Positions 30,394-38,919 of a stretch of 64,000 bases of DNA are shown in pieces. Every line of letters begins with the position of its first letter. Within the stretch, counting starts at the first letter, position 1. The stretch covers positions 1-64,000 of the forward strand of contig JACPEP010000033.1 of the NCBI GenBank assembly GCA_016183425.1, in the 5' to 3' direction. The notes under the pieces were generated by a model. That model was given only the letters and a program-made list of their open reading frames with translations, searched no databases and was not told the DNA's origin. Source of the stretch: Chloroflexota bacterium. Lineage in GTDB: Bacteria > Chloroflexota > Dehalococcoidia > JACPEP01. The translations under genes and the position numbers were made by a program.

Positions 30394-30851
30394 CCTGTAA
30401 AGATCACTCTCATAGAAGGGTGTCTAGAAAGGTCACTCAGAAGAGTCCCCGCTAGGGGTGGTGGGACGGGGAATCTTTGAGATTCTTCTCCGCCTCTGGC
30501 GGATCAGCATGACAGGTCACTCAGAAAGGCAGGCTTCAAAATTCACCAGTCTCAGGGGGAGGGTGTTGACTGATGTCGCCGCCCTGATGGTCATCAACAA
30601 AATAAGTTGCCAAACGACGAACAACCCACGTAGTCGGGGTCGTCCCTGACCCTCCGCCTCTGGCGGATCGGCCTCGTCCCCGAGGCCGACTACCGTCCTT
30701 AAAGGTGCGGGCCGGAGCGATTGCTTTGTCACTATATTTAGTTTGTTACCATAAGGGCGGGTCTAAGAAATGAGCTATAGCACTGTCCTTCCGGGCTTGT
30801 CCGGGCTCATTCCGGTGGACGACCTGGCTCTCATATAACGAGGAAAACCTG
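30394..30851. other. 458-bp repeat-bearing gap
   Basis: There is no supportable gene. It holds a stretch of the ttctccgcctctggcggatcag type near 30485-30512 and the cloverleaf repeat at 30630-30693. The remainder is unremarkable. Confidence 0.5.
30630..30693 (+). repeat. Cloverleaf-forming dispersed repeat, copy 1
   Basis: A 6-bp closing stem GTAGTC/GACTAC encloses three hairpins in a row: GGGTC-GTCCCT-GACCC, TCCGCC-TCT-GGCGGA and GGCCTCG-TCCC-CGAGGCC. The second copy (54881-54940) has the same three hairpins in reverse order, as expected for the inverted orientation. It is too short and lacks the conserved bases for a tRNA. Confidence 0.75.
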
Positions 30852-32225
30852 GTGAGGTCTTACATAATATCGAGAATATCGGGGATATCGAGAACACGGC
30901 CTAAGGTTTTTTACGGCTGGTGGATAGTCCTGGCCGGGGCAGCTATCTCCGCCGTCAACGGCGGGGTGTATTTCTATGGCTTCGGCACCTTCTTCACCCC
31001 CCTCGTCAACGAGTTCGGCTGGACCCGAACCGCCCTGGCCGGGGCCTTTTCCCTATCCCGGCTGGAGGGGGGTCTTATGGGGCCCATGGAGGGATGGCTG
31101 ACAGATCGCTTAGGGCCCAGAAGGCTGATGCTATTCGGTGCTGGCATCTTGGGGCTGGGTTTCATCCTCATGAGCCGTGTCAATTCCCTGCCATTTTTTT
31201 ATGTGGTGTTCATCCTGTTTCTCACTTTGGGCTCTTCCTTCGGCATGGGGGTGACCATAAGCACGGCCGTGGCCAACTGGTTCGTCAAGAAGCGGAGCCG
31301 CGCCCTGGGTTTAACCATGGCTGGTTTCGGCGGCGGTGGCCTCATCGTTCCCCTCCTGGGATGGCTCATCGCTGAGTATGGCTGGCGAGCCGCCGCTCAG
31401 ATGGCGGGCATCGCTGTGTGGGTTGTTTGCATTCCCCTGGCTTTGGTTATGAGGCACAAACCGGAGCAGTACGGTTGTCTCCCTGATGGAGATACGGCGG
31501 ACACGAGCCCCGCCTCTCCACCCCTCCCCGCTAGAGAGAAGCGCTCCTGGCTACCCTTTATGGCCGCTATCCAGTCCCAGGAAGAGTCGGAGGTGAATTT
31601 TACGGCTCGGGAGGCCCTCAGAACCGCCGCCTTTTGGTTGCTGGCCATCACCCTTGGCCTCCGGATCATGGTTAGTTCCACCGTGGTGGTTCACCTCGTT
31701 CCTCTTCTCATCGATGCCGGCGTCTCGCCTCAAGGGGCAGCCGTGGTGCTAGGGGCGGTGGGGACCATCAGCGTTGTCGGGAGGCTGTTCTTCGGCTGGC
31801 TGGGAGACTTTAGCAACAAAAGGTATCTCACCGCTTTCTGTTTCAGTCTGATCGTCATCAGCCTTTTCGTTTTATCCAGCACGCGCACTGTGGCTCAGGC
31901 CGTTCTCTTTGTCGCCATCTATGCTCCAGCCTATGGGGGTACGGTGCCCCTGATGACGGCTTTGCGGGGTGAGTATTTCGGGCGTAAGGCGTTTGGCACC
32001 ATCCACGGCTTTTCAGGGATGGTTTCCATGGTGGGAACCGTAATCGGGCCCATTTTTGCCGGCTATGTCTTCGATGTCACCGGTAGCTACCGCCTTGCCT
32101 TCCTCATTATATCCGTGGCTACTGCCCTGGCCATCGGTCTCGTCCTGGCGGCAAGACGGCCCCAGTTGCGAGAGGGCAACCAGCATACGCTGGAGTCGAG
32201 AGATAAGGGCTGGCTAAAGGGCTGA
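30852..32225 (+). CDS. MFS transporter, OFA/monocarboxylate-like
   Basis: A 457-residue protein with twelve predicted helices. The early motif YGWWIVLAGAAIS is typical of the oxalate/formate-antiporter-like MFS branch, and DRLGPRRLML matches the loop 2-3 MFS signature. The central loop (residues 205-250) is polar and Pro-rich. GTG 30852 has CGAGGAAA upstream. The substrate is probably an organic anion but cannot be fixed from sequence. It converges on pheA with no gap and has no shared operon partner. Confidence 0.8.
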   Translation: MRSYIISRISGISRTRPKVFYGWWIVLAGAAISAVNGGVYFYGFGTFFTPLVNEFGWTRTALAGAFSLSRLEGGLMGPMEGWLTDRLGPRRLMLFGAGILGLGFILMSRVNSLPFFYVVFILFLTLGSSFGMGVTISTAVANWFVKKRSRALGLTMAGFGGGGLIVPLLGWLIAEYGWRAAAQMAGIAVWVVCIPLALVMRHKPEQYGCLPDGDTADTSPASPPLPAREKRSWLPFMAAIQSQEESEVNFTAREALRTAAFWLLAITLGLRIMVSSTVVVHLVPLLIDAGVSPQGAAVVLGAVGTISVVGRLFFGWLGDFSNKRYLTAFCFSLIVISLFVLSSTRTVAQAVLFVAIYAPAYGGTVPLMTALRGEYFGRKAFGTIHGFSGMVSMVGTVIGPIFAGYVFDVTGSYRLAFLIISVATALAIGLVLAARRPQLREGNQHTLESRDKGWLKG

Positions 32226-33062
32226 CTATATGGAGGCTGGGGTGTATCTGGGGTAGGAGCCGAAGACTTTGAAAAGGGCCACTTTGGCCCTCACCCGTTC
32301 CAGGGCCTCAGTGACCACGGGGTCTTGGCGGTGTCCCTCCAGGTCCACTAAGAAGATATACTTGCCCAAACTCTCTCGGGAGGGGCGGGACTCGATCTTG
32401 GCCAGATTGATGTTCCTGGTGGCGAACTCCAGCAGGATGTTGCACAGGGCGCCTGGCCGATCCTCCGCCACGGCGAAGCATAGGGAGGTCTTGTCCCTTC
32501 CGGTGGGGGAATGATCGGTGGGGGCGATGACTACGAAGCGGGTCTCGTTAGAGCTCTGATCCTGGATATGATGAGCTAAAATCTCCGCCCCGTAGAGGAC
32601 GGCCGCCCGGGCCGTCCCGATGGCCGCCGCTTGGCCATTGGCCGTCATCATTTCCTCCACTGCCGCCGCCGTGCTTAGAGAGGCCACCGACGCCGCTTTG
32701 GGGAAGCAGCTTTCCAGGAAGCGACGGCACTGGCCAAAGGCTTGGGGGTGGGAGTAGATGACCTTTATGTCCTTTTCGGTCACCCCTGGCTTCACCAGAA
32801 GATAGTGGTGGATAGGAAGCACCAGCTCTTGGCAAATGGCCAGGCTGGATTCGTGGATAAGGAGATCCAGGGTGGCGCTCACCGAGCCCTCGATGCTGTT
32901 CTCGATGGGGATCACCCCCTCATCGGCCATCTTGGTCTCCACCGCTGCCGCCACCGCGGCGATGGTGGAGAAGGGGAGGTGTTGCCCCTGGGGTCGGTAG
33001 AGTCGGGCCGCCTCTTCAGAGAAGGTGCCCGGCGGCCCCATATAGGCAATGCCTCCGGCCAT
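32226..33062 (-). CDS. pheA: Prephenate dehydratase with ACT domain
   Basis: A 278-residue monofunctional enzyme. The catalytic domain starts IAYMGPPGTFSEEAA and has IPIENSIEGSV; the conserved Thr-Arg-Phe appears in SSNETRFVVI. An ACT regulatory domain follows with RPGALCNILLEFATRNINLAKIESRPSR, where phenylalanine feedback acts. ATG 33062 follows the trkA stop closely; a TTG three bases earlier is possible. It converts prephenate to phenylpyruvate. It heads away from the MFS gene and ends a minus-strand operon of trkA and usp genes with which it has no obvious functional tie. Confidence 0.93.
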   Translation of the reverse strand: MAGGIAYMGPPGTFSEEAARLYRPQGQHLPFSTIAAVAAAVETKMADEGVIPIENSIEGSVSATLDLLIHESSLAICQELVLPIHHYLLVKPGVTEKDIKVIYSHPQAFGQCRRFLESCFPKAASVASLSTAAAVEEMMTANGQAAAIGTARAAVLYGAEILAHHIQDQSSNETRFVVIAPTDHSPTGRDKTSLCFAVAEDRPGALCNILLEFATRNINLAKIESRPSRESLGKYIFLVDLEGHRQDPVVTEALERVRAKVALFKVFGSYPRYTPASI

Positions 33063-33065
33063 CAA

Positions 33066-33728
33066 CTACCCCCCGCCCAGGATGCTACGCAGGATCACCT
33101 CTGCCTCGGGCTTGGTCACTGCTACCACCTCGTCCTCCGCCTCCAGATAGGTGTCGCCGGTGGGCAGTATGGCCCCTTTGTGGGAGTTAACCACCAGGCA
33201 CAAGACACATTCGGGGGGCAGGTTCACGTTTTTTAAACTCTTGCCAATCACTGAAGAGTGGGGCGATACCTTCACCTCCACCAGCTCCAGCCCCAGACCC
33301 CGCAAGTTCAGCAGGTGGAGAAGGGGATGGGAGGGCAACTCCTGCTCTATGTGCTCCAGTATCAGATTGGTACTGCTGACAGTAATGTCTATGCCCAGCT
33401 TCTTAAAGATGGACTCGTTTTTGGGGTTGTTGATACGGGCGATGGTTCGGGGGACGCCGAACTTGCTCTTGGCTACCTGGCACACCACCAGATTGTCTTC
33501 GTCGTCCCCGGTGACAGCGATGGCTATATCGGCCCGCGCCGCTCCCGCATCCTCCAGGGTAGTGGCCTCACAGCCGTCTCCCTGCATGGCGATGCTCCCC
33601 ATCTCCTCGGCGATACGCTCGCACTTGGAGCGGTCCTTCTCCACCACCAGCACCTCGTGTCCTTCGGTAACTAGCTCCTTGGCCAAGTAGTAGCCTACTT
33701 TGCCCCCGCCCACTACGATGATATACAT
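33066..33728 (-). CDS. TrkA-type potassium channel/transporter regulator (RCK_N plus RCK_C)
   Basis: A 220-residue protein. The Rossmann nucleotide site is at the N-terminus (YIIVVGGGKVGYYLAKEL) with the acidic end VVEKD, and a C-terminal RCK_C domain (residues about 135-215) follows. Such proteins gate Trk/Ktr K+ uptake in response to NAD(H), ATP/ADP or c-di-AMP. ATG 33728 is chosen over GTG 33755 because the Rossmann strand then begins the protein as usual. The integral membrane partner is not in this window. Confidence 0.88.
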   Translation of the reverse strand: MYIIVVGGGKVGYYLAKELVTEGHEVLVVEKDRSKCERIAEEMGSIAMQGDGCEATTLEDAGAARADIAIAVTGDDEDNLVVCQVAKSKFGVPRTIARINNPKNESIFKKLGIDITVSSTNLILEHIEQELPSHPLLHLLNLRGLGLELVEVKVSPHSSVIGKSLKNVNLPPECVLCLVVNSHKGAILPTGDTYLEAEDEVVAVTKPEAEVILRSILGGG

Positions 33729-33735
33729 AGCTGGC

Positions 33736-34149
33736 CTACTTTTTCTCTCCTTCACCCAGCAGTTGCTGCCTCAGACTTTCTGCCGCCACCTTGGTGGGGC
33801 TGTACGTATCCAGGCCCAGTTGGTGATACATTTCCTCTCGAATGGGATCATAGATGCGCACCACCACTTTGGGAACGTGAAAGATGTGTTTGGCGATCTG
33901 GGCCGCCATGACATTTCGGTTGTCTCCCTGGGTTACCACCACAAAGGCATCGGCCTCTTCGATGCCTGCCTTGCGCAAGACATCCTGGTCGATGCCATTG
34001 CCCACCATGGCCTGGCCCTTGAAATCCCGCCCCAAGCGCCGAAAGCTATCTGAGTTGATATCTATGACGGTGACCTGGTGGCCTTCTTGATCCAGCAGCA
34101 TGGCCAGGCGGGAACCCACCCGTCCACAGCCCATGATGACCACTCTCAT
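33736..34149 (-). CDS. TrkA N-terminal (RCK_N) domain protein, single domain
   Basis: A 137-residue protein with MRVVIMGCGRVGSRLA, the acidic VIDIN end of strand 2 and VVVRIYDPIREEMY. It lacks the RCK_C domain, in contrast with the next gene downstream. ATG 34149 with GGTGG upstream avoids overlap with usp. Pairing of a one-domain and a two-domain TrkA protein is seen in other Gram-positive-like genomes, where they may form a mixed ring on one channel. Confidence 0.85.
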   Translation of the reverse strand: MRVVIMGCGRVGSRLAMLLDQEGHQVTVIDINSDSFRRLGRDFKGQAMVGNGIDQDVLRKAGIEEADAFVVVTQGDNRNVMAAQIAKHIFHVPKVVVRIYDPIREEMYHQLGLDTYSPTKVAAESLRQQLLGEGEKK

Positions 34150-34157
34150 CGCACCAC

Positions 34158-34598
34158 CTACGACGGGGTTTCCACAGGGATTGCCTGTCGGCATACCCAG
34201 ACCTGGCAGGGGGCGTTCTTCAGCACGTAGGGGATGGTGCTCCCCAGATCGAACTCGCCAAAGCGCTTTTTGTAGCCCAGGCCCATAATGATCAAATCCA
34301 CCCCCTGGGCGACCGCCGCATCCACTATGGCCGACCCCACCTCCCGCGCCTGAAGAAGCTCCGTCTCCACGTCATAGTCCGCCTCCTCCGCTAGTTGCTC
34401 CACCTGGCTCAGCACCTCCTCGCCCCGCTGAACCTCAGCGTTTATCTCCGCATCCAGAGGCAGAGTACGGCGCACTTGGATGACGTAGATGACATGCAGC
34501 TTGGCCTTGGCCCGTTTGGCTAACATACATGCCACACGGACGGCCTCATGAGATGCCTTGCTGCCGTTTACGGGCACCAGGATCTTGGTGGCAGGCAC
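34158..34598 (-). CDS. Universal stress protein (UspA family)
   Basis: A 146-residue protein. It begins ATKILVPVNGSKASHEAVRVA and carries the ATP-binding pattern IIMGLGYKKRFGEFDLGSTIPYVL in two parts, close to the family G-2x-G-9x-G-S/T motif, so nucleotide binding is likely. GTG 34598 has GGGAGG at good distance; the GTG at 34610 lies in that site and is rejected. First gene of the usp-trkA-trkA-pheA group, which suggests a role in stress control of K+ transport. Confidence 0.85.
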   Translation of the reverse strand: MPATKILVPVNGSKASHEAVRVACMLAKRAKAKLHVIYVIQVRRTLPLDAEINAEVQRGEEVLSQVEQLAEEADYDVETELLQAREVGSAIVDAAVAQGVDLIIMGLGYKKRFGEFDLGSTIPYVLKNAPCQVWVCRQAIPVETPS

Positions 34599-34657
34599 CG
34601 TTCCTCCCACGCCTATTATATCATTCAGGACGGGGGAGCAACTAGCTCGCTACCTCT

Positions 34658-35581
34658 CTACTCCCCCCGTACCTTCTCTAGTTCCACGATGTTGCCGTCG
34701 GGGTCATAGGCGCAGCAGGCCACCCAGCCCACCTCGCTGTGGATGGGCGGCGAGATGAATTTCACTCCCTTGGCCGCCAGGCGCTGATACGCCTCGTCCA
34801 CATCGAAGGCACGCAGCTCCATCCTCATGGTGCCGATGTCTCCCATGGTGCGCCTCTCCAGATGAGTCTTGGGCAGCGGGGCGAAAAACTCGTGAAGCTC
34901 CACCGTCACCCGCCCCACTGGGTCCAGCATCCTGATGTTGCGAAAGTGCAGGGGCGCTACCCCGAAGCAAAGCTCGATGTCCCGGGTGCGCTTCTCCTCA
35001 GGATGGGTCCAGCGGTCGTCGATGACCTTAAGGCCCAGGAGGTCCCGATAGAAATACAGGGATGTCTCCATATCCCGTACCGTGAGGGCAGTCATACCGT
35101 AGCGCTGAATAAGTCCCTCCCGCTCTATGGGCTCGGCGTAGACCCGCTCGAATTCTACGATGTTGCCATCGGGGTCGTAGCAGCAAAAGGCGGCCCAGTG
35201 CTGGCTGAGCACCGGAGTGGAGAAGCAAACCACGCCCTGGGACACCAGCTTGTTGTACATGGCCTCCACGTCCGAGACGCGAAACTCCATCCTCATGGTG
35301 CCGATGTCTCCCATGGTGCGCCCCTCGGGGTGGTTCTGAGGGAGTGGAGAGAAAAACTGATGCAACTCTACGGTGACCTCTCCGGAGGGGTCCAGCATCC
35401 GGATATTTCGGAAATGCAACGGCGCGACTCCGAAACAATACTCGATGTCTCGAGTGCGCTTCTGATCGGGATGAGTCCAACGGTCGTCGATGACCTTCAG
35501 CCCCAGGATATCCCGGTAGAAACCCAGGGCGGTCTCCATATCTCGCACCGTGAGAGCCGTCATACCGTAGCGGCGTATCAT
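34658..35581 (-). CDS. Two-domain VOC (glyoxalase/dioxygenase-like) protein
   Basis: A 307-residue protein made of two nearly identical halves of about 150 residues, each beginning RYGMTALTVRDMET and holding GVAPLHFRNIRMLDP and TMGDIGTMRME. The usual first metal ligand (His of strand 1 in glyoxalases) is replaced within MTALTV, while the closing Glu is kept in GNIVEFE and GNIVELE. The enzyme activity is therefore uncertain. Single gene with its own promoter (35617-35644) and ribosome site GGGAGG. Confidence 0.8.
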   Translation of the reverse strand: MIRRYGMTALTVRDMETALGFYRDILGLKVIDDRWTHPDQKRTRDIEYCFGVAPLHFRNIRMLDPSGEVTVELHQFFSPLPQNHPEGRTMGDIGTMRMEFRVSDVEAMYNKLVSQGVVCFSTPVLSQHWAAFCCYDPDGNIVEFERVYAEPIEREGLIQRYGMTALTVRDMETSLYFYRDLLGLKVIDDRWTHPEEKRTRDIELCFGVAPLHFRNIRMLDPVGRVTVELHEFFAPLPKTHLERRTMGDIGTMRMELRAFDVDEAYQRLAAKGVKFISPPIHSEVGWVACCAYDPDGNIVELEKVRGE

Positions 35582-35616
35582 TTGTCACCTCCCTGATTAA
35601 AATTACGATGCCGCTT

Positions 35617-35644
35617 ATTATACACCCTGGGAATTTGGTGTAAA
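35617..35644 (-). promoter_or_regulatory. Promoter of the VOC gene
   Basis: On the minus strand TTTACA (35644-35639), a 16-bp spacer and TATAAT (35622-35617), followed 36 bp later by the start codon. Confidence 0.65.
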
Positions 35645-35704
35645 GCGGGGGGCAGGGCCCAAATCCGTGGATTTTCATTGGGAAGGCACATCTTCCGGGT
35701 GTCT

Positions 35705-35780
35705 TTCCCCTCCCCTGGTGGGCGGGGATTAAGGGGAGGGGGAGTTCACCCTCACCTAACCTCTCCCCTCAAGGGAGAGG
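35705..35780 (+). repeat. Dispersed GC-rich hairpins
   Basis: CCCCTCCCC..GGGGAGGGGG and CCTCTCCCCTCAAGGGAGAGG, related to the ccccctctcc hairpins elsewhere. The 354-bp gap 35582-35935 holds this repeat, the VOC promoter and an AT-rich leader before xerC, but no other gene. Confidence 0.5.
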
Positions 35781-35935
35781 CCGAACGAAGGGCAACCTTT
35801 TTCCCTCGACAGCGAGAGGTTGATTTTATGGACAAACACCACCCTGCGGCGGGAAATTCGTGCAATTTGAGACAAATTATGGTAAAATAAGGGACGTATT
35901 TTTTGGACCATCTTTAGAGATTAGGAGTAGGTCTA

Positions 35936-36847
35936 ATGGAGCAAAGTATTCAGCATTTCCTCAACTACTTAACGGTGGAGAAGGGTTTCTCAGCGAACAC
36001 GGTGCTGGCATACCGCAACGATTTGCAGCAATTTTCTCAGTTTGTTCAGGGAAACATACCTTCCTCCCAGGAGGTGGTGCCCCAAGTTGTGGGACAACCT
36101 CTAATTACGTCCTATCTGGGAGACCTGAAGGAGCGCCGCTATGCCTCCTCCACGGTAGCGCGCAAGATGGCGGCAGTGAAATCCTATTTCGCCTTCCTGG
36201 TGAACGAAGGTTCCCTGTCTGAGAATCCGGCCCAAAGCCTCAGCTCACCTCGGGTAGGCAAATACCTCCCCCGAACTCTCACCACCGATGAGGTAGACTG
36301 TCTTCTGGAGCAGCCCACCAAACGCTCCTCTCCGGAGAGCAAGCGCGACCGCGCCATGCTGGAGCTTCTCTACGCCACCGGCATGAGAGTAACGGAGTTG
36401 GTCTCCCTGAACTGCCCCCACATCAATCTGGAAATGGGTTTCGTCCACTGCACGGGGAAGGGCTCCAAAGAGCGGGTCATCCCTATCCATTCCCAGGCGG
36501 TGGAGGCCCTTAAGGACTATTTGGAAACGGGACGGCCCCAGCTCCAGCACAGCCCGGGGCAAGAGGCCCTCTTCCTCAACCGCCGGGGAGAGCGCCTCAC
36601 CCGCCAGGGTTTCTGGCTCATACTCAAGGCCTACTCCCGGGAGGCCAATATCCAGTTGAGCGTTACCCCTCACGTCCTGCGCCACAGCTTCGCCACCCAC
36701 ATGCTCACCGGGGATAGGCCCATAGACCTGCAAAGTCTTCGGGAGCTCCTGGGCCACGCCAACATCGCCACCACCCAGATTTACACCCACCTCACCACCG
36801 ATCACCTGCGTCGGGAGTACGAAAAGGCTCACCCCCGGGCCAAATAG
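35936..36847 (+). CDS. xerC: XerC/XerD-like tyrosine recombinase
   Basis: A 303-residue protein of standard length. The N-terminal core-binding domain (residues 1-90) is followed by the catalytic domain with all active residues: Arg in YATGMRVTEL, Lys in GKGSKER, HVLRHSFATHM (His-x-x-Arg), LGHANIATT (His) and the nucleophile Tyr in IYTHL. Such enzymes resolve chromosome dimers at dif, but related enzymes integrate mobile DNA. ATG 35936 lies after a weak AGGAGTAGG site. The next gene follows after three bases. Whether it acts on the pheS-tail sites 10 kb away is untested. Confidence 0.88.
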   Translation: MEQSIQHFLNYLTVEKGFSANTVLAYRNDLQQFSQFVQGNIPSSQEVVPQVVGQPLITSYLGDLKERRYASSTVARKMAAVKSYFAFLVNEGSLSENPAQSLSSPRVGKYLPRTLTTDEVDCLLEQPTKRSSPESKRDRAMLELLYATGMRVTELVSLNCPHINLEMGFVHCTGKGSKERVIPIHSQAVEALKDYLETGRPQLQHSPGQEALFLNRRGERLTRQGFWLILKAYSREANIQLSVTPHVLRHSFATHMLTGDRPIDLQSLRELLGHANIATTQIYTHLTTDHLRREYEKAHPRAK

Positions 36848-36850
36848 CTT

Positions 36851-38782
36851 ATGGGCCGCGCCGCCAGGGGGTGGGGTTCGGCCCTTCTCCTTTTCTGTCT
36901 CCTCCTCTACCTCCCTCTGGCCGTGGCCTGCTCCTCCTCGCCTTCCCCAGAGGCAACTCCCTTCATCGTTCAACTGCCCTCGCCATCGCCCTCACCCACC
37001 CCTACCCCTATCCCCACCCTCAACCGGGCCCCCTTGGCCATCCCCCGGCCCCCCCATCGGGACCTGTACCGGCTAACCCGGCAGTTGCGCCCACCCCCTT
37101 CGGAGCCAGCGCCGATTGCCGTCCCATCTCAACAAGTGGGAGACAGTGAGAGCTTCTGGGTCACTAACATGGAATCCGATCAGCGCTTTATCATAAGCGC
37201 CACCCTGCTTCACGTCTCTCCCCATGCCTTCTGGTATGTCCAGGAGGGAACCACCCCCTTCTCCAATACTATTGGCGAAGCGGCCCGGGAGTTCGAGGAA
37301 AAAACCTATCCTACCGTAACCCGGTATTTCGGCGCCCCCTGGTCTGACCAAGAGCACCAACGTCTCACCATTCTCCAGGCCAACATCCCCGGCGTAGGTG
37401 GTTACTACAGCGGCACCGATAACTACCCTCCTACCATTAACCCCTACAGCAACCAGCGGCCTATGCTATATATCAATGCCACTCTCCGCCCGGGCAGCCG
37501 GGAGTACCAGGCCGTTCTGGCCCACGAGTTTCAGCATGCCATCCATTGGTACGCCGACCCCGATGAAGAGACCTGGGTCAACGAGGGCCTCTCGGAGCTG
37601 GCCGCCGACCTGGTCGGCTACCCATCCGGATTCGTGTCCGCCTTTCTCGCCTCCCCGGGCATCCAACTGACCCAGTGGCCCCAGGATACGGAAAAGAGCG
37701 CCGCCAACTATGGCGCCGCCTACCTCTTTATGAAGTACCTGGCCCAGCACTACGGTGGCTATGATACCTTGAAAAGGCTGGTGGCCATAACGGAGACCGG
37801 CACCGAAGGCATCAATGTCTTTTTCCAGGGGCAGGGCTTCTCGGAGGATTTCGACCAGGTCTTCGCCCGCTGGGTGGTGGCCAACCTGGTGGACGGCCTG
37901 GGGATTGAGCCCTACACCTATCCCGACGACCGCGTCCAGGCAAAGGTGAACGATGAGATCACCTCTTTTGGCCAAGTCTCTGGCTCCGTTAATCAGTACG
38001 CCGCCCGCTACTACGAGCTGGCCCTTCCCACGGGGGATGTCGCCATCATCTTCACGGGCACCGCCACCGTGAATCTCATCCCCACTCGTCCCTTCAGCGG
38101 CCGGTATATCTGGTGGAGCAACCGCGGCGATAGCATCGACGCCACCCTTACCCGGGAGGTAGACCTGAGAGGGCTATCCAGGGCCACTCTGCGCTACCGC
38201 TTGTGGTATGACACGGAGAAGGGATGGGACTATGCCTACGTCCTCGTCTCCCAGGATGGTGGAGAGCGGTGGAACATTCTCTCCGGCCAGGGCGCTACCA
38301 CTTATGACCCGGTGGGCAACAGCTTCGGCCCCGGCTACACCGGTAGGAGCACGACGGAAGGCTCAGGCTGGGTTGAGGATACTGTTGACCTCACCCCCGT
38401 TGCCGGAAAGAAGGTGCTCCTTCGCTTTGAGTACATAACGGATGAGGCGGTCAACGGGCCGGGGGTGGCTCTGGACGACATCTCGATACCCGAGTTGAGC
38501 TTCTTCGACGATGTGGAGGCCGGGGACGGAGCATGGCGAGCTGAAGGTTTCGTCCGCACCGATAACGTGCTGCCCCAGGGCTTTCGGGTGCAATTGGTGG
38601 TTCTGACGCCGGGAGTGGAGGTGCGGGAAGTAGCCCTGGACGCTGAGAATCGAGGGCGAATGGAGATCAAGGGCCTGGGCACAGCCGGAAAGCGTGCTGT
38701 CCTCATCGTCTCACCCCTCGCCCCCCTCACCACCCAGCCGGCCTCCTACCAGTTCGCCGTGACACCCCTGGGCAGCCGTTGA
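36851..38782 (+). CDS. Secreted lipoprotein zinc metalloprotease (M30-like gluzincin) with C-terminal jelly-roll domain
   Basis: A 643-residue protein. Residues 1-27 are a lipoprotein signal ending LAVAC; residues 28-95 are a Pro/Ser/Thr linker. The protease domain has H225-E-F-Q-H229 and the third ligand E245 in WVNEGLSE, the pattern of gluzincins such as hyicolysin (M30). Residues about 415-570 form a MAM/immune-inhibitor-A-like beta domain (WYDTEKGWDYAYVLVSQDGG). It acts outside the cell, tethered to the membrane. ATG 36851 directly follows xerC, so the two are likely co-transcribed. Confidence 0.82.
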   Translation: MGRAARGWGSALLLFCLLLYLPLAVACSSSPSPEATPFIVQLPSPSPSPTPTPIPTLNRAPLAIPRPPHRDLYRLTRQLRPPPSEPAPIAVPSQQVGDSESFWVTNMESDQRFIISATLLHVSPHAFWYVQEGTTPFSNTIGEAAREFEEKTYPTVTRYFGAPWSDQEHQRLTILQANIPGVGGYYSGTDNYPPTINPYSNQRPMLYINATLRPGSREYQAVLAHEFQHAIHWYADPDEETWVNEGLSELAADLVGYPSGFVSAFLASPGIQLTQWPQDTEKSAANYGAAYLFMKYLAQHYGGYDTLKRLVAITETGTEGINVFFQGQGFSEDFDQVFARWVVANLVDGLGIEPYTYPDDRVQAKVNDEITSFGQVSGSVNQYAARYYELALPTGDVAIIFTGTATVNLIPTRPFSGRYIWWSNRGDSIDATLTREVDLRGLSRATLRYRLWYDTEKGWDYAYVLVSQDGGERWNILSGQGATTYDPVGNSFGPGYTGRSTTEGSGWVEDTVDLTPVAGKKVLLRFEYITDEAVNGPGVALDDISIPELSFFDDVEAGDGAWRAEGFVRTDNVLPQGFRVQLVVLTPGVEVREVALDAENRGRMEIKGLGTAGKRAVLIVSPLAPLTTQPASYQFAVTPLGSR

Positions 38783-38832
38783 TTGACAAGTTCAGAGGAG
38801 GCTTCCTAAAATAATAATGTCCGTGGAACGAA

Positions 38833-38861
38833 GTAGTGGATGGTCTAAGACCATCCACTAC
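38833..38861 (+). repeat. Perfect 29-bp palindrome
   Basis: Arms GTAGTGGATGGTCT and AGACCATCCACTAC around one central base. No T-run follows on either strand, so a classical terminator is unlikely; an operator upstream of the greA-like gene or a protein-binding site fits better. Confidence 0.6.
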
Positions 38862-38919
38862 TAAGAGAATGAAATGGTTAGGCGCTGGTAGAGAATCATT
38901 TGTTTGAGGAGTGTTTATC

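Noticed and set aside
30630-30693. tRNA gene
   Set aside because: It folds as a cloverleaf, but at 64 bp lacks a 7-bp acceptor stem, T-loop consensus and anticodon loop, and the second copy is inverted with reordered arms.
30394-30851. Insertion sequence remnant
   Set aside because: No transposase fragment and no terminal inverted repeats with target duplication could be found; only short palindromic repeats are present.
35936-36847. XerC-like protein as the proven integrase of the pheS-tail array
   Set aside because: Only proximity (10 kb) supports it; the protein looks like an ordinary XerC/D, and the tails show no clear dif-like inverted arms.
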